A DNA stretch of 64,000 nt from Parvularcula sp. IMCC14364 (GCF_030758415.1 NZ_CP132334.1:2492001-2556000), one strand, 5' to 3'; positions 18,736 to 27,084 are shown, counted from the stretch's first letter. The notes: generated by a model not told the origin, from the sequence alone. Translations and numbers: made by a program.

Positions 18736-19598
18736 CAGGCCGCCTCCTCCGTGATGGGACGGCCAAACTCAGCCTTGTAATCTTCTGCTTCCAGCTCATC
18801 TTCTTCAATCGTGCCATAGGCTTCCTGAATGCGCACGGCCAGAGCAAGGCCCACGGCTGTTGTTGCAACACCAACAACAATCGCCGTCAGGATCAGGACA
18901 TGCGGCAGCGGGTTCGAGTACAGAATTTCACCAGCATAAGCTGCTGCCTCACCGGCATAATCTGCCCCATGGGGATCACCATCATGAGCGCCGCCGGTCT
19001 GGTGCAATGTATTGGCGTGATCACCCGCATGATCAGCAACATCCGTGGGCAAATCGTGCAGGGATGTGGATGCCTGGTTGAGTGTGTCGCCAGCCGCCAG
19101 CCCTGCTTCCCCCTGCAACTGATTGGTGGCATCTGCAAATTCTGCCGGCACACTGCGCAACGCGCTATCGGCTGCCTGCGCCTCATCTCCTGCGGAACGA
19201 ATAGCTGCCTCCAGGTCGTTGCCCGGATAAACGCTGCTCGCGGCTGAATGATCGCCCTGGCCCTGGCTGGCTGGGCCCTGGCTGGCTGCGCCCTGACCAA
19301 CTACGCCGTGGTTGGCTGTGTCATGCGCCTTGTCGTAATCAGCGCCATTGCCTTTACCATGATCATCTCCGTGGCCATCGCCATGCCCGCCGCCATAGCC
19401 GCCAAGCAGAATTGGCGCGGTACCGCCCGCAACCTTGCCAACGGTAATATAGAAAATGAAAACGGATGTCTGGAAGATATTGAGGCCGATGATCGTCTTC
19501 ACCAGGTTGCCCCGACTGAAAACAATATACAGACCTATCATCATCAGCGTAATGACGATCAGGTAGTTATAACGCTCCAGGATAAACTCGATCATCAC
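18735..19598 (-). CDS. mnhC: MrpC/MnhC subunit with a large His/Asp/Gly-rich loop insertion
   Basis: This 287-residue protein is an MrpC (NuoK-like) subunit, normally about 110-125 residues. Helix 1 (residues ~11-28), helix 2 (~36-54) and helix 3 (LPHVLILTAIVVGVATTAVGLALAVR, ~231-257) are conserved. Between helices 2 and 3 there are about 150 extra residues (~68-225): a GHGDGHGDDHGKG run, several QGxAS repeats, an acidic helical part and a second His-rich part. At least twelve His are present. In NuoK this loop faces the periplasm, so the insertion is probably periplasmic and may bind metal ions. The reading frame is intact and the 4-bp overlap with mnhD is kept, so this is not a sequencing artefact of a frameshift. 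Confidence 0.88.
   Translation of the reverse strand: MMIEFILERYNYLIVITLMMIGLYIVFSRGNLVKTIIGLNIFQTSVFIFYITVGKVAGGTAPILLGGYGGGHGDGHGDDHGKGNGADYDKAHDTANHGVVGQGAASQGPASQGQGDHSAASSVYPGNDLEAAIRSAGDEAQAADSALRSVPAEFADATNQLQGEAGLAAGDTLNQASTSLHDLPTDVADHAGDHANTLHQTGGAHDGDPHGADYAGEAAAYAGEILYSNPLPHVLILTAIVVGVATTAVGLALAVRIQEAYGTIEEDELEAEDYKAEFGRPITEEAA
19261..19290. repeat. 15-bp tandem repeat inside mnhC insertion
   Basis: CCCTGGCTGGCTGNG occurs twice in direct succession (19261-19275 and 19276-19290) with partial copies on both flanks. On the minus strand it encodes the five-residue unit QGxAS. It indicates that the loop insertion has grown, at least partly, by slippage. Confidence 0.75.
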
Positions 19599-19604
19599 CA
19601 GCCC

Positions 19605-20048
19605 CTACCAATCCTCATCCGCGATTTCCGGCTCGCGGCCCGCGAAATGATAAAAGACAGTCAGCATGGTCGAAGCCACGGCCAGGCCAACACCGAACTC
19701 GACCAGGATAATGCCGATATGCTGCCCGGCATGATGGTGTGACTCCGGCTGGATCAGGTCATAATCGAGAAAATTACCTCCGTAGAACACGCTCCAGACA
19801 CCTGTGAGGGCGTATAACAATACCCCTGACACCATGATTGATGGCAGCACTTTGGGGGGCAAAGCCTGTTTCGTCTTGTCGATCCCGAAACCAAGGGCGT
19901 GCATGATGAACGCCACAGCGAAGATAACACCAGCCTGAAAGCCCCCGCCCGGACCATAATCACCGTGAAACTGCACATACAGCGCAAACAGGATGATCGG
20001 GGCAAAGAGGATCTTGATCGTGATCCGCAGGACGACATGGCCCATCAT
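19605..20048 (-). CDS. mnhB: Mrp-type Na+/H+ antiporter subunit B
   Basis: This 147-residue protein with four helices is the MnhB/MrpB (MbhF) subunit. The family signature HGDYGPGGGFQAGVIFAVAFI lies at residues 28-48 and GVLLYALTG near 80. A HHHAGQH motif in the loop before the last helix (about residue 104) adds a second histidine cluster next to the His-rich MrpC. The start overlaps the preceding MbhDE-like gene by 4 bp. Confidence 0.93.
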   Translation of the reverse strand: MMGHVVLRITIKILFAPIILFALYVQFHGDYGPGGGFQAGVIFAVAFIMHALGFGIDKTKQALPPKVLPSIMVSGVLLYALTGVWSVFYGGNFLDYDLIQPESHHHAGQHIGIILVEFGVGLAVASTMLTVFYHFAGREPEIADEDW

Positions 20049-20695
20049 GACGGGCCTCCTTCCCGGGGTGGTTGCTTCACCTCGCCCGCCGCGAGTTCAG
20101 CCTGAGGCTGCGGCGGAATGTCTTCACTTTTGCGACCACCACGCATACTGCCGGAGCCAAGCAACAGCATCACACCCACACCGGCTGTAAAAATCACCAG
20201 CACTTCGCCCAGCGTATCAAAACCCCGATAGCTGGCGAGCACGGCTGTCACCAGATTTGGTACTTCAATATCTGATGGTGTGCGTTCAATATATTGTCTG
20301 CCCACATGGGCATTGGCCGGTGCTTCGGGATCGCCAAAGGCTGGCATATCAGTTGAAGCCCAGACCAGAACACCGCCCGTAATGACACAGACAAACAGGG
20401 CCAGTGGGCGATGACCGGGGACGACAGGCTTTTCCCGCCGCGCAGTCAGCAACATGCCCGACAACATCAGGACAGTTGAAATGCCGGCACCCACAGCAGC
20501 TTCCGTGAAGGCAACGTCAACCGCGTCCAGCGATACGAAAAACAGGGCAGACAAAAGACTGTAAATACCGGACAGCATGACCACGGCAAACAAACGGCGC
20601 ACACGCACCATGGTGACCGCGGTTACCAGCAGCAATGTCAGGATAGCGACGTTGAGAAAGACAATCTGCGTCGGCTCTGTATGATATTCCATCAC
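20045..20695 (-). CDS. MbhD/MbhE-like fused subunit (MrpA C-terminal domains, separate gene)
   Basis: This 216-residue protein carries the DUF4040/MbhD-like segment (residues ~25-85, with GIYSLLSALFFVSLDAVDVAFTEAAVG), followed by an MbhE-like part with helices near 95-110 and 170-185 (YRGFDTLGEVLVIFTAGVGV). In most bacterial Mrp systems these two domains are the C-terminal end of the large MrpA protein. In archaeal Mbh/Mrp clusters they are separate genes. Here they are fused to each other but not to a NuoL-like domain. A proline-rich hydrophilic tail of about 30 residues follows. It overlaps its neighbours by 4 bp on both sides. Confidence 0.88.
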   Translation of the reverse strand: MMEYHTEPTQIVFLNVAILTLLLVTAVTMVRVRRLFAVVMLSGIYSLLSALFFVSLDAVDVAFTEAAVGAGISTVLMLSGMLLTARREKPVVPGHRPLALFVCVITGGVLVWASTDMPAFGDPEAPANAHVGRQYIERTPSDIEVPNLVTAVLASYRGFDTLGEVLVIFTAGVGVMLLLGSGSMRGGRKSEDIPPQPQAELAAGEVKQPPREGGPS

Positions 20696-21033
20696 AGATC
20701 CCCCCTTTTGTCAGGGTAGCGCAGATTTTTGCCGATCAGCGGGTTGAGCTTGCCGACCCAGGCAGAGTGGGCAATCGCATGGGTTGCAACGGGGCTGGTC
20801 AGCAAGAGAAAAAGGGCAATAAAAAACAGCTTCATGATCGTGGTAAAATCATCTGACTGCAACGCCATGGCCAGCAGGATCAACTCCGAGCCGAATGTGT
20901 CTGTCACGCCGCCCGCGTGGATGCGTGTATAAAAGTCAGGAAACCGAACAAGGCCAAGCGCGCCGGCGAAGACAAACAGCCCGCCAATCAGGAACAGGGC
21001 CCAACTGAGAAAGTCGATCACCGCGGCCATCAT
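20692..21033 (-). CDS. mnhG: Mrp-type Na+/H+ antiporter subunit G
   Basis: This 113-residue protein with three helices is MnhG/MrpG (MbhC). Its signature is GALGLVRFPDFYTRIHAGGVTDTFGSELILL at about residues 24-54, and LTSPVATHAIAHSA in the third helix is also typical. It overlaps subunit F upstream and the MbhDE-like gene downstream by 4 bp each. Confidence 0.95.
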   Translation of the reverse strand: MMAAVIDFLSWALFLIGGLFVFAGALGLVRFPDFYTRIHAGGVTDTFGSELILLAMALQSDDFTTIMKLFFIALFLLLTSPVATHAIAHSAWVGKLNPLIGKNLRYPDKRGDL

Positions 21034-21329
21034 GCCCCCTCCTCATTGCGCTTGCGCACATCCTGCATTGTCGGAGAGAGGTCGCGATAGCGGAAGAATT
21101 TGAGAATGGCGATCGTGCCGGCAAAATTGATCAGCGCATAGAGCAGTGCAATATCCAGAAAGTCGGGGCGGCCCGTCATATATCCCATCAAGCCCAGCAG
21201 CAGCACGGTTTTGGTGCCGAAGCTGTTCCCGGCCAGAACCCGGTCATAAAGCGTCGGCCCCAGGATCGCACGCAATAAGGTGAGGACCATTGCGACAACA
21301 ATGGCAATAGCAGCAACGATGAACATCAT
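21030..21329 (-). CDS. mnhF: Mrp-type Na+/H+ antiporter subunit F
   Basis: This 99-residue protein with three helices is MnhF/MrpF (MbhB). It has the family stretch LLRAILGPTLYDRVLAGNSFGTK (residues ~18-40) and DIALLYALINFAGTIAILKFF. It overlaps subunit E by 4 bp. It is the second gene of the operon, as in archaeal Mbh order A-B-C-D-E-F-G-H, where it corresponds to MbhB. Confidence 0.95.
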   Translation of the reverse strand: MMFIVAAIAIVVAMVLTLLRAILGPTLYDRVLAGNSFGTKTVLLLGLMGYMTGRPDFLDIALLYALINFAGTIAILKFFRYRDLSPTMQDVRKRNEEGA

Positions 21330-21904
21330 GAGTTGTCCTGCCTTTGCGCCGCTGGCTGCATGGCTTCAAGCCGCTTCTGCCGTGCCCATTCACGCCCTTC
21401 CGGAACATCCAGTGCGCAGACACGCTCGCCCATTGAGGTGATCCCGTCTACGTCCGCCAACTCTTCCGTCAGTGCATGAACAAGAATACTGCCTTCATAC
21501 ACATCAACTGTGACGGTGCCCGGGGTGAGCGTGATGGAATTCGCAAAGATGGTCTTGCCCATATCACTAGCTTGATAGGCCGGCACCCGCAACATGCCCG
21601 GGCTGAGAGAGAGCTTCGGGCTGAGGGCATGGCGGACAACCGCAACATTCGCTTTGCCGATTTCCAGCGTCAGCCAGAACATATAACTGAGAATGCCCGG
21701 GAAGATCCGGGTCGGGACGCCTTCCCTGTCCAGCATCCCGGCGCGATCTGCGAGCCATACACATAACAGGACAGAGCCTGCGCCAAAGACTGCCAGCGTC
21801 GGATTGCCCCAGTGCTCTTCACCGGACAGCGCCAACCACAACAGGCCGAGCACGATAGCGAGCGCGATGTGTCTTCCAGCTATTCTGAGGATGTAGCGCA
21901 ACAT
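21326..21904 (-). CDS. mnhE: Mrp-type Na+/H+ antiporter subunit E
   Basis: This 192-residue protein is MnhE/MrpE (MbhA), the first gene of the ten-gene operon. Two to three helices lie in the first 90 residues, followed by a cytoplasmic domain with the family motif SITLTPGTVTVDV (residues ~121-133) and SILVHAL. Family members are about 160-170 residues; this one has a longer C-terminus. The promoter of the operon should lie in the non-coding stretch just upstream (21905-22217). Confidence 0.95.
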   Translation of the reverse strand: MLRYILRIAGRHIALAIVLGLLWLALSGEEHWGNPTLAVFGAGSVLLCVWLADRAGMLDREGVPTRIFPGILSYMFWLTLEIGKANVAVVRHALSPKLSLSPGMLRVPAYQASDMGKTIFANSITLTPGTVTVDVYEGSILVHALTEELADVDGITSMGERVCALDVPEGREWARQKRLEAMQPAAQRQDNS

Positions 21905-22217
21905 TATTGTCTGTTATGCCCCTGCGACTGCAACGTCTTTTCCTGTTCGGCATGTAGAGCGTCAGCCCACCTTGCGAACTGGTGGAAAATGACAAAATTC
22001 ACGACGAAATCAATCCCTTAAGCTGTACTTAGCGGGCTATTCAGGAATCTGGCAAGGGGGCAGCGCGCAAACAAGCGCAGGAGAAACAAAAAAGCCGGTC
22101 GCAGCCAAAATACGCAAGGCCACAACCAGCATCTATGCTTATGACATAGTGTGCTTAAGGGCCGGTTAGGACGGCAGGTAAAATTTGAGGTAATGGGTCG
22201 ACACAGCTGGTTTTATG
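21905..22217. other. Non-coding stretch between antiporter operon and DUF2336 gene
   Basis: No convincing gene is visible in these 313 bases. They hold the 5' region of the antiporter operon (read to the left) and the 3' region of the DUF2336 gene, both on the minus strand. I saw no clear terminator, riboswitch fold or strong promoter. Confidence 0.5.
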
Positions 22218-23423
22218 TCAGACCGCGCCGAAATACCCATTCCCACTGTCAGAGCCCTTCTGCTCCTGCGCGGTCTGGCTCAATTCTTCCATGATGTCCT
22301 GCGACCAGTCCCAGTACCGCAGGATGGTGCGGGAGTAATCGCGGGCGATACTGTCAAAGACGCCAAGCAGATCTTCGACCTTCTCTTCCGAGTAATTCAG
22401 TGTGGTCCCCTGTTGGAGCAGATCATTATCAAACAGGGTCAGGAAAGCCTTGCGTGAAAGGCCGATGCTCTTGCACAGAACCGCGAAAGGCTCGCCGCTG
22501 AAATCCCGCAAAACCCGTGCTGCTGTCTCCTGGCTGACACCGGCAAGCATACCCACTGCATGACATGTATCATCAGCGGGGTTTTGCCGGGCGAACTCAA
22601 GTGTCCGCTCAACCACTTCCATGGTCACCATTTCTCCGTTGCGCCCGCGTGGGCGGTGCCGCCGGTCAATCAATGTCAGGATGGATTTCACATGCAGGTC
22701 AGGGGTGTCGCTGGTGAAGGTTTCGACGAACAGGTCATGCATGGCGTCCTGTACGATGCTGCGGTCGGTGGCGAAGCGCGCCAGCACAGACTTGCGGTGC
22801 GGAGTTTTCAGCCACCAGAACATGGCAAGCCCGTGATCCAGTCGCAGCTCTGGCCGTCGCAGCAGGGCGCTGCGGATATCCGCGTCGACTTCCGAGCGGC
22901 GCACAAGCAAGTCCATGGCATTACGGGAGATCACCACTGTGTCCTGGCGAAGTATCTGTTTCAGCACGTCGGCCTCGCCGAAGGTGACCAGTTGATCAAT
23001 AATCGATTGCGTCAGGTCATCACGCCAGGCGATTTGCGCGCGATGCGCGGGGCCAACCTGACAGGCATCATACAGGAGCGATTCCTGTATCTGCGGCATG
23101 TTCTTCAATACCGGGACTGCAACCTGCGCCTCGGAGGTGAGCAGATATTTCTGCAACTGTACGGGGATTTCGGGAAAACTTGCGACTCGCTCTGCGATTT
23201 CCTGGCGTGTGGCTGTGTCAACCTGCTCAAGAGAGCGCGCAAGGATGTCTGCGATAAAATCGCGGTCGTTCTGGGTCAGTTTTTCCTGTGGCAACACCAC
23301 AAGATCAGCCAGTTTACGTACCAGCGTCTGCCGGATCCGCACTGGCTTGGCGCTGACAGGTACAGCAGTTGAAGCACCGGCGGCGGGCGTATCCTGCGCT
23401 GAAAACTTACTGGCATGTTGCAT
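22218..23423 (-). CDS. DUF2336 domain-containing protein
   Basis: This 401-residue soluble protein belongs to the DUF2336 family, found almost only in alphaproteobacteria. It is helical throughout, with HEAT-like repeated blocks (RKLADLVVLPQEKLTQNDRDFIADIL, then several R..LL.RRSEVDADIRSALLRR-type units). Function is unknown; it may act as a regulatory or scaffolding protein. A low-complexity Ala/Pro-rich leader of about 25 residues precedes the fold. It stands alone. Confidence 0.85.
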   Translation of the reverse strand: MQHASKFSAQDTPAAGASTAVPVSAKPVRIRQTLVRKLADLVVLPQEKLTQNDRDFIADILARSLEQVDTATRQEIAERVASFPEIPVQLQKYLLTSEAQVAVPVLKNMPQIQESLLYDACQVGPAHRAQIAWRDDLTQSIIDQLVTFGEADVLKQILRQDTVVISRNAMDLLVRRSEVDADIRSALLRRPELRLDHGLAMFWWLKTPHRKSVLARFATDRSIVQDAMHDLFVETFTSDTPDLHVKSILTLIDRRHRPRGRNGEMVTMEVVERTLEFARQNPADDTCHAVGMLAGVSQETAARVLRDFSGEPFAVLCKSIGLSRKAFLTLFDNDLLQQGTTLNYSEEKVEDLLGVFDSIARDYSRTILRYWDWSQDIMEELSQTAQEQKGSDSGNGYFGAV

Positions 23424-23551
23424 GACGGAACTCCTGTGCCGGTAATCTAGCGCCGGAGTGTTAATGCTTGCTTTCTGCGCGCAAAGCTAAGGCGGTGCTA
23501 GGCGTGGCCCGCTTTATGCCTTATGAGAAGTAAAGTTCAGGAGTATTTGTA

Positions 23552-23857
23552 ATGAAAAAGATTTTTGCCCTTTCCGTCATGACCAGCGCCTGCGCGGCGC
23601 TAACAGCGTGCGTCAGTGACCGGGCACCCGCCTTTGAGAAAAGCCCCCTTTTTCCGGCTGGATATTCGGATGGATGTCAGAGCGCGGTAGAATCCGAGAA
23701 GAATTTCTCCACAAAGCTGATTCGCGACGAAGCGCTTTTTGCAGATGATGCAGGTTATCGCTCCGGGTGGCGCCAGGGATACAGCGCCTGTCGCCAATCA
23801 GGCGATGAAGGTACGACAGATGGTATTTTTCGCGGACAAGCAGACCCGAGCTACTAG
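23552..23857 (+). CDS. Small lipoprotein of unknown function
   Basis: This 101-residue protein has a lipoprotein signal (MKKIFALSVMTSACAALTAC; lipobox LTAC, Cys20). The mature 81 residues contain GYSDGCQSA near residue 38 and YRSGWRQGYSACR near residue 70, two similar G-Y-x-x-G-x-x segments each with a Cys, perhaps a disulfide pair. AGGAG lies 11 bp upstream of the ATG. A bidirectional terminator follows. No function is suggested by the neighbours. Confidence 0.82.
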   Translation: MKKIFALSVMTSACAALTACVSDRAPAFEKSPLFPAGYSDGCQSAVESEKNFSTKLIRDEALFADDAGYRSGWRQGYSACRQSGDEGTTDGIFRGQADPSY

Positions 23858-23883
23858 ATCGCTGACATTGACGTGCAGGAATC

Positions 23884-23913
23884 AAAAAAGCTCCCATCAA
23901 GGAGAGCTTTTTT
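23884..23913 (+). terminator. Bidirectional terminator between lipoprotein and TPR genes
   Basis: AAAAAAGCTC and GAGCTTTTTT flank a short loop with an A bulge. The A-tract on the left and T-tract on the right mean it can end transcription of both convergent genes (lipoprotein gene and TonB operon). Confidence 0.85.
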
Positions 23914-23943
23914 GTTGTCCAGTACAGTCTCGCGGAGCCGCCT

Positions 23944-25527
23944 TTACTGACAGAATCCTGGAGCTGGCTCGCCGTCAACTGTTCCATCCGCATAGGTGAT
24001 GATTGACGTATCCTCGTCGATCACACTGCTGATCAAGGCACGGCACTGCTCAATACGTTCCTGAGAGAAACCGGTTGAGAAGTCAGTATCTGCGCGGTCA
24101 GCGATAGCGATGATGGATTCGCATGATGCGCGGTCTTTGCGATAGTTATCGAGCTTCACGGTACGCTCAACTGTATCCTGATTACATTCTGTACGCTCAA
24201 CCGCATTGACATAGTTGATCCAGCCAGCTGCAGCCTGACGGTCAGCGTTTGTCGCACCAGATGTGCTGCCAACGCGGCGCCACGCTTCACGTGCACGCGC
24301 GCGCTGTGTTGGACTGTTGGTATCGATATTGTATCGCGCATTGCCGATCAGCAGCCAGATATTGGCGCGCTGACGACCTGTGAGGCCACCACGGTTCAGA
24401 GCATTGTTGAGGTTTTCTTCGGCCTCACGCCATTGCTCGTCCGCAAAATAAACCTGCCCGAGACGGTAATAAAGTTCACCATCTGCAGACATAGCCGCTG
24501 CTTCCGTCAAAACCGCCGCAGCTTTCTTCTGCTCACGCGCAAGGTTCCACATCTGGGCCAGCAACTCGAGGTTTTTCTGTGTGCGTTGGACATTACCAGC
24601 CGCCATTTCCCGCTCAAGCAATACACCGCCCCGATAAGGGTTATTCAAAAGTGAGTAATACTGTACGAGCTGGATGATACGTGTCTCATCGGTAATAAAA
24701 CCATTCTTGTAAGCTAGCTCAACAACAGCAGCAGCATCTTCATCGCGTCCCGCCTGAGAATACGATCCAGCCAATTGTGTCCAGTATGACGTGTCTTCCG
24801 GAAAGAAGCTAATCATACGTACGAGCAGATCACCACGTTCAGAATTAGCCCCTACTTGAGAATAAATAGCATTCATCAAATCGTAGTAGCTCTTCTTCCG
24901 CGTGGTTGTTCCAGCGGCAACTTCCTGCTCGTGAGCGCGCAATGCATTCTCCATAGGGCTCCGTGCCCCACGATAATCTTCCAGTGCGGTATTGGCAGCG
25001 GCAAGCAAATACCAGGTATTGGAATTTATGCTAACGCCCGCATTTTGTTGAATGCGGATGAATTCCTGAAGAAATCGACGGGCTTCCGGATAACGTTCTT
25101 CCTGGAAATATAGCTGCGCTATATTATATCGTATCTGCGTGGCGCGAGCTTCCGGAAGAGCATTCTGAGCGAGTGCATTCTCAAATGCACGTAAGGCACC
25201 AGAATAATCAGGGGGTTGGATCTGAAACTTGTAGTTACCGAGTAACTCGTAGGATGTGGCCTTGTCATATGGTGTCATCCTGTCACCGCGATCTCGGAAT
25301 AGCTGCTCAATAATTGCGATTGCCTGCCGAAATTCGGGGTCGCCCGCATTATCACCTGCTGCCTGAATTAGTTCAAATGCTTTAGTAAGCTCCCGCGCGG
25401 TGCCCGTGCTAAGCGTATCACTTTGGGCGTGAGCCGACATGAGATCAGAGCTCGCAAAAAGAAAGAACATCCCTAATGACAGAGAGGCCAGTATTTCTTT
25501 TAGACTATTCATTTTCAGTTTGCTCAT
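23944..25527 (-). CDS. Tetratricopeptide-repeat protein of the TonB module
   Basis: This 527-residue exported protein is the last gene of the TonB energy cluster. A signal peptide ends near MSAHAQ (about residue 35), followed by repeated TPR units (for example YRLGQVYFADEQWREAEENLNNALNRGG and ATSYELLGNYKFQIQPPDYSGALRAFENAL). Vibrio TonB2-type clusters also end in a TPR gene, so a periplasmic role in the same system is likely. The ATG at 25527 is one of several possible starts; a GTG at 25545 and ATG at 25512 are alternatives, and none has a clear ribosome site. Six Cys lie in the last 100 residues. The coding DNA looks somewhat more A+T-rich than its neighbours. Confidence 0.85.
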   Translation of the reverse strand: MSKLKMNSLKEILASLSLGMFFLFASSDLMSAHAQSDTLSTGTARELTKAFELIQAAGDNAGDPEFRQAIAIIEQLFRDRGDRMTPYDKATSYELLGNYKFQIQPPDYSGALRAFENALAQNALPEARATQIRYNIAQLYFQEERYPEARRFLQEFIRIQQNAGVSINSNTWYLLAAANTALEDYRGARSPMENALRAHEQEVAAGTTTRKKSYYDLMNAIYSQVGANSERGDLLVRMISFFPEDTSYWTQLAGSYSQAGRDEDAAAVVELAYKNGFITDETRIIQLVQYYSLLNNPYRGGVLLEREMAAGNVQRTQKNLELLAQMWNLAREQKKAAAVLTEAAAMSADGELYYRLGQVYFADEQWREAEENLNNALNRGGLTGRQRANIWLLIGNARYNIDTNSPTQRARAREAWRRVGSTSGATNADRQAAAGWINYVNAVERTECNQDTVERTVKLDNYRKDRASCESIIAIADRADTDFSTGFSQERIEQCRALISSVIDEDTSIITYADGTVDGEPAPGFCQ

Positions 25528-25580
25528 CACGTTGCTCACACTCACATATATAGCATACAGATTAATTCTGGGCCTGAGAA

Positions 25581-26189
25581 TTATCCATCTTCAAGAATGA
25601 AGATGAAAGTCGTTCGAACACCAATGCGCGGCTCAGCATTACCATTCACAATCTTCGGCTGATATTTCCAGTTCAGAACTGCACGCTCAGCATACCTATT
25701 AAGACAAGAGTCATCTGTAGAAATCACTCTTGGATTAGTAGTCTGCCCATCCGGCGTCACATCGAACTCAACCGTTACGCGTTTTCTAACGCCGGGGTCT
25801 GTCCGCCCCTGACAGCGATCAGGATATTGCGGCGGGATGCGGACTAGTGGCTGTGCATCACGGTCCGGGTTAAAGCCTGTGCCTATGTCGAGGTTAGAAT
25901 CAAACTCAGGGGTTACGGCGCTCACACCCTGCACTTCTGGCTGAAAATCAGCTGTATTGATTGCAGGTGGTGGTGGTGGTGGCTGATCAAGATTAGGCCG
26001 ATCAAAGGCATTCTGGTTCGCAATTTCAGTATCCTGAATTTTGCGCCCCAGGTCGATTTTGACAGCATCACGCTCGTCATCAAGCTGAAGGTTATCATCA
26101 GTAATGAGGGCGTACATCACCAGAAAGAGGGCGGCGGTGAAGATAAGCGCCAGCGGTGTGCCAAGTATCAGTCTGACCAGGGATTGCAT
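25581..26189 (-). CDS. TonB-family energy transducer
   Basis: This 202-residue protein has one N-terminal helix (about residues 8-29), a short proline stretch (DQPPPPPPA) and a C-terminal TonB domain with IPPQYPDRCQGRTDPGVRKRVTVEFDVTPDGQTTNPRVISTD, then AERAVLNWKYQPKIVNG. Two Cys lie in the domain. TonB transmits proton-motive force to outer-membrane receptors. The proline stretch is much shorter than in E. coli TonB, as in Vibrio TonB2. Encoded 12 bp after the second exbD. Confidence 0.92.
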   Translation of the reverse strand: MQSLVRLILGTPLALIFTAALFLVMYALITDDNLQLDDERDAVKIDLGRKIQDTEIANQNAFDRPNLDQPPPPPPAINTADFQPEVQGVSAVTPEFDSNLDIGTGFNPDRDAQPLVRIPPQYPDRCQGRTDPGVRKRVTVEFDVTPDGQTTNPRVISTDDSCLNRYAERAVLNWKYQPKIVNGNAEPRIGVRTTFIFILEDG

Positions 26190-26201
26190 CCGACGCTCTC
26201 C

Positions 26202-26609
26202 TTATTCTTCCAGCGTAGCGATATTGATGACATCAACATCCGCATCTTTAATTTTCTGAATAACATCGATCATCAGCTCTGATCTTGCTTTCTGATCGAC
26301 CTGAACAACAGCAGACCCTTTTGGAGTTTCACGACGCAGCTCACGCACTTTGAACTCTACCTCGTCGAGAGATACCAGCTCCTTGTTGATCCAGATCTCG
26401 TCATTCTCATTCACCGCAACAAGCAGAGAGATCAGCTTGATCTTGTCAGCAGTCTGCGCATCTGGTCGCAGAACATCTGTACCCGTTTCCTTGATGAAGG
26501 TGGACGTGACGATAAAGAAGATCAACATGATAAACACGATGTCGAGCAAAGGCGTGACGTTTACGTCTTCATCATCTGCTGCAGCATTGCTGATTTGTCT
26601 TCTTGCCAT
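26202..26609 (-). CDS. exbD: ExbD/TolR-family protein (second copy)
   Basis: This 135-residue protein has a cytoplasmic start, one helix with the essential Asp in VTPLLDIVFIMLIFFIVTSTF (residues ~19-39), and a periplasmic domain. ExbD forms the proton path with ExbB and contacts TonB. It differs from the other ExbD copy in the periplasmic part (VAVNENDEIWINKELVSLDEVE). It is followed 12 bp later by tonB. Confidence 0.93.
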   Translation of the reverse strand: MARRQISNAAADDEDVNVTPLLDIVFIMLIFFIVTSTFIKETGTDVLRPDAQTADKIKLISLLVAVNENDEIWINKELVSLDEVEFKVRELRRETPKGSAVVQVDQKARSELMIDVIQKIKDADVDVINIATLEE

Positions 26610-26655
26610 TTTAGGCCCCTGTTACAGTCAACTACTTACAAAACCACCTGCGCCG

Positions 26656-27072
26656 TTACTCGGCAGCTTTGGCGATAACGATTGGCGCGGCACGATTTGC
26701 CTGCCTTGCCTGGTCCAGTACAGTTACGGCAACGCCGCTATCTGATTCCAGGGCAGCCGTAATCTGAACGACCCCCCTTGGCTTGGAGGCAAGGAATTCC
26801 TCGACCACCGGCTTCACCGAACGTGGATCAATCAGCCGCACGTCATCCACAAGCACAAACCCGTCTTCCTGCACGAACAGCAGCAAGGCTGGTGGCGGAT
26901 TCTGTGGTACTTCAGGTGTCGGCTCAGGTAAATTTGGCGAGAAGCCATCTTCATAAACGAATGTCGCTGTCACGATAAAGAAGATCAGCATGATGAAGAC
27001 AATGTCGAGCAACGGCGTGACGTTGACTTCAGACTCCTCGGCTGCAGGCCTGATACGCTTACGATTCATCAT
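26656..27072 (-). CDS. exbD: ExbD/TolR-family protein (first copy)
   Basis: This 138-residue ExbD has the essential Asp in VTPLLDIVFIMLIFFIVTATF at about residues 19-39 and a periplasmic domain with a Pro-rich linker (PEPTPEVPQNPPP) not found in the second copy. AAGGAG lies upstream of two adjacent start codons (27072 and 27069). Two different ExbD proteins in one operon suggest a mixed ExbD dimer. Confidence 0.93.
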   Translation of the reverse strand: MMNRKRIRPAAEESEVNVTPLLDIVFIMLIFFIVTATFVYEDGFSPNLPEPTPEVPQNPPPALLLFVQEDGFVLVDDVRLIDPRSVKPVVEEFLASKPRGVVQITAALESDSGVAVTVLDQARQANRAAPIVIAKAAE

Positions 27073-27084
27073 AAAACCTGCTCC

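Noticed and set aside
13600-21904. Antiporter operon as part of respiratory complex I or a membrane hydrogenase
   Set aside because: No NuoB/C/D/E/F/G/H/I or hydrogenase-type gene is present, while E, F, G and B subunits specific to Mrp/Mbh are.
22560-23372. 270-codon plus-strand frame opposite the DUF2336 gene
   Set aside because: Antisense to a well-supported coding gene; no motif.
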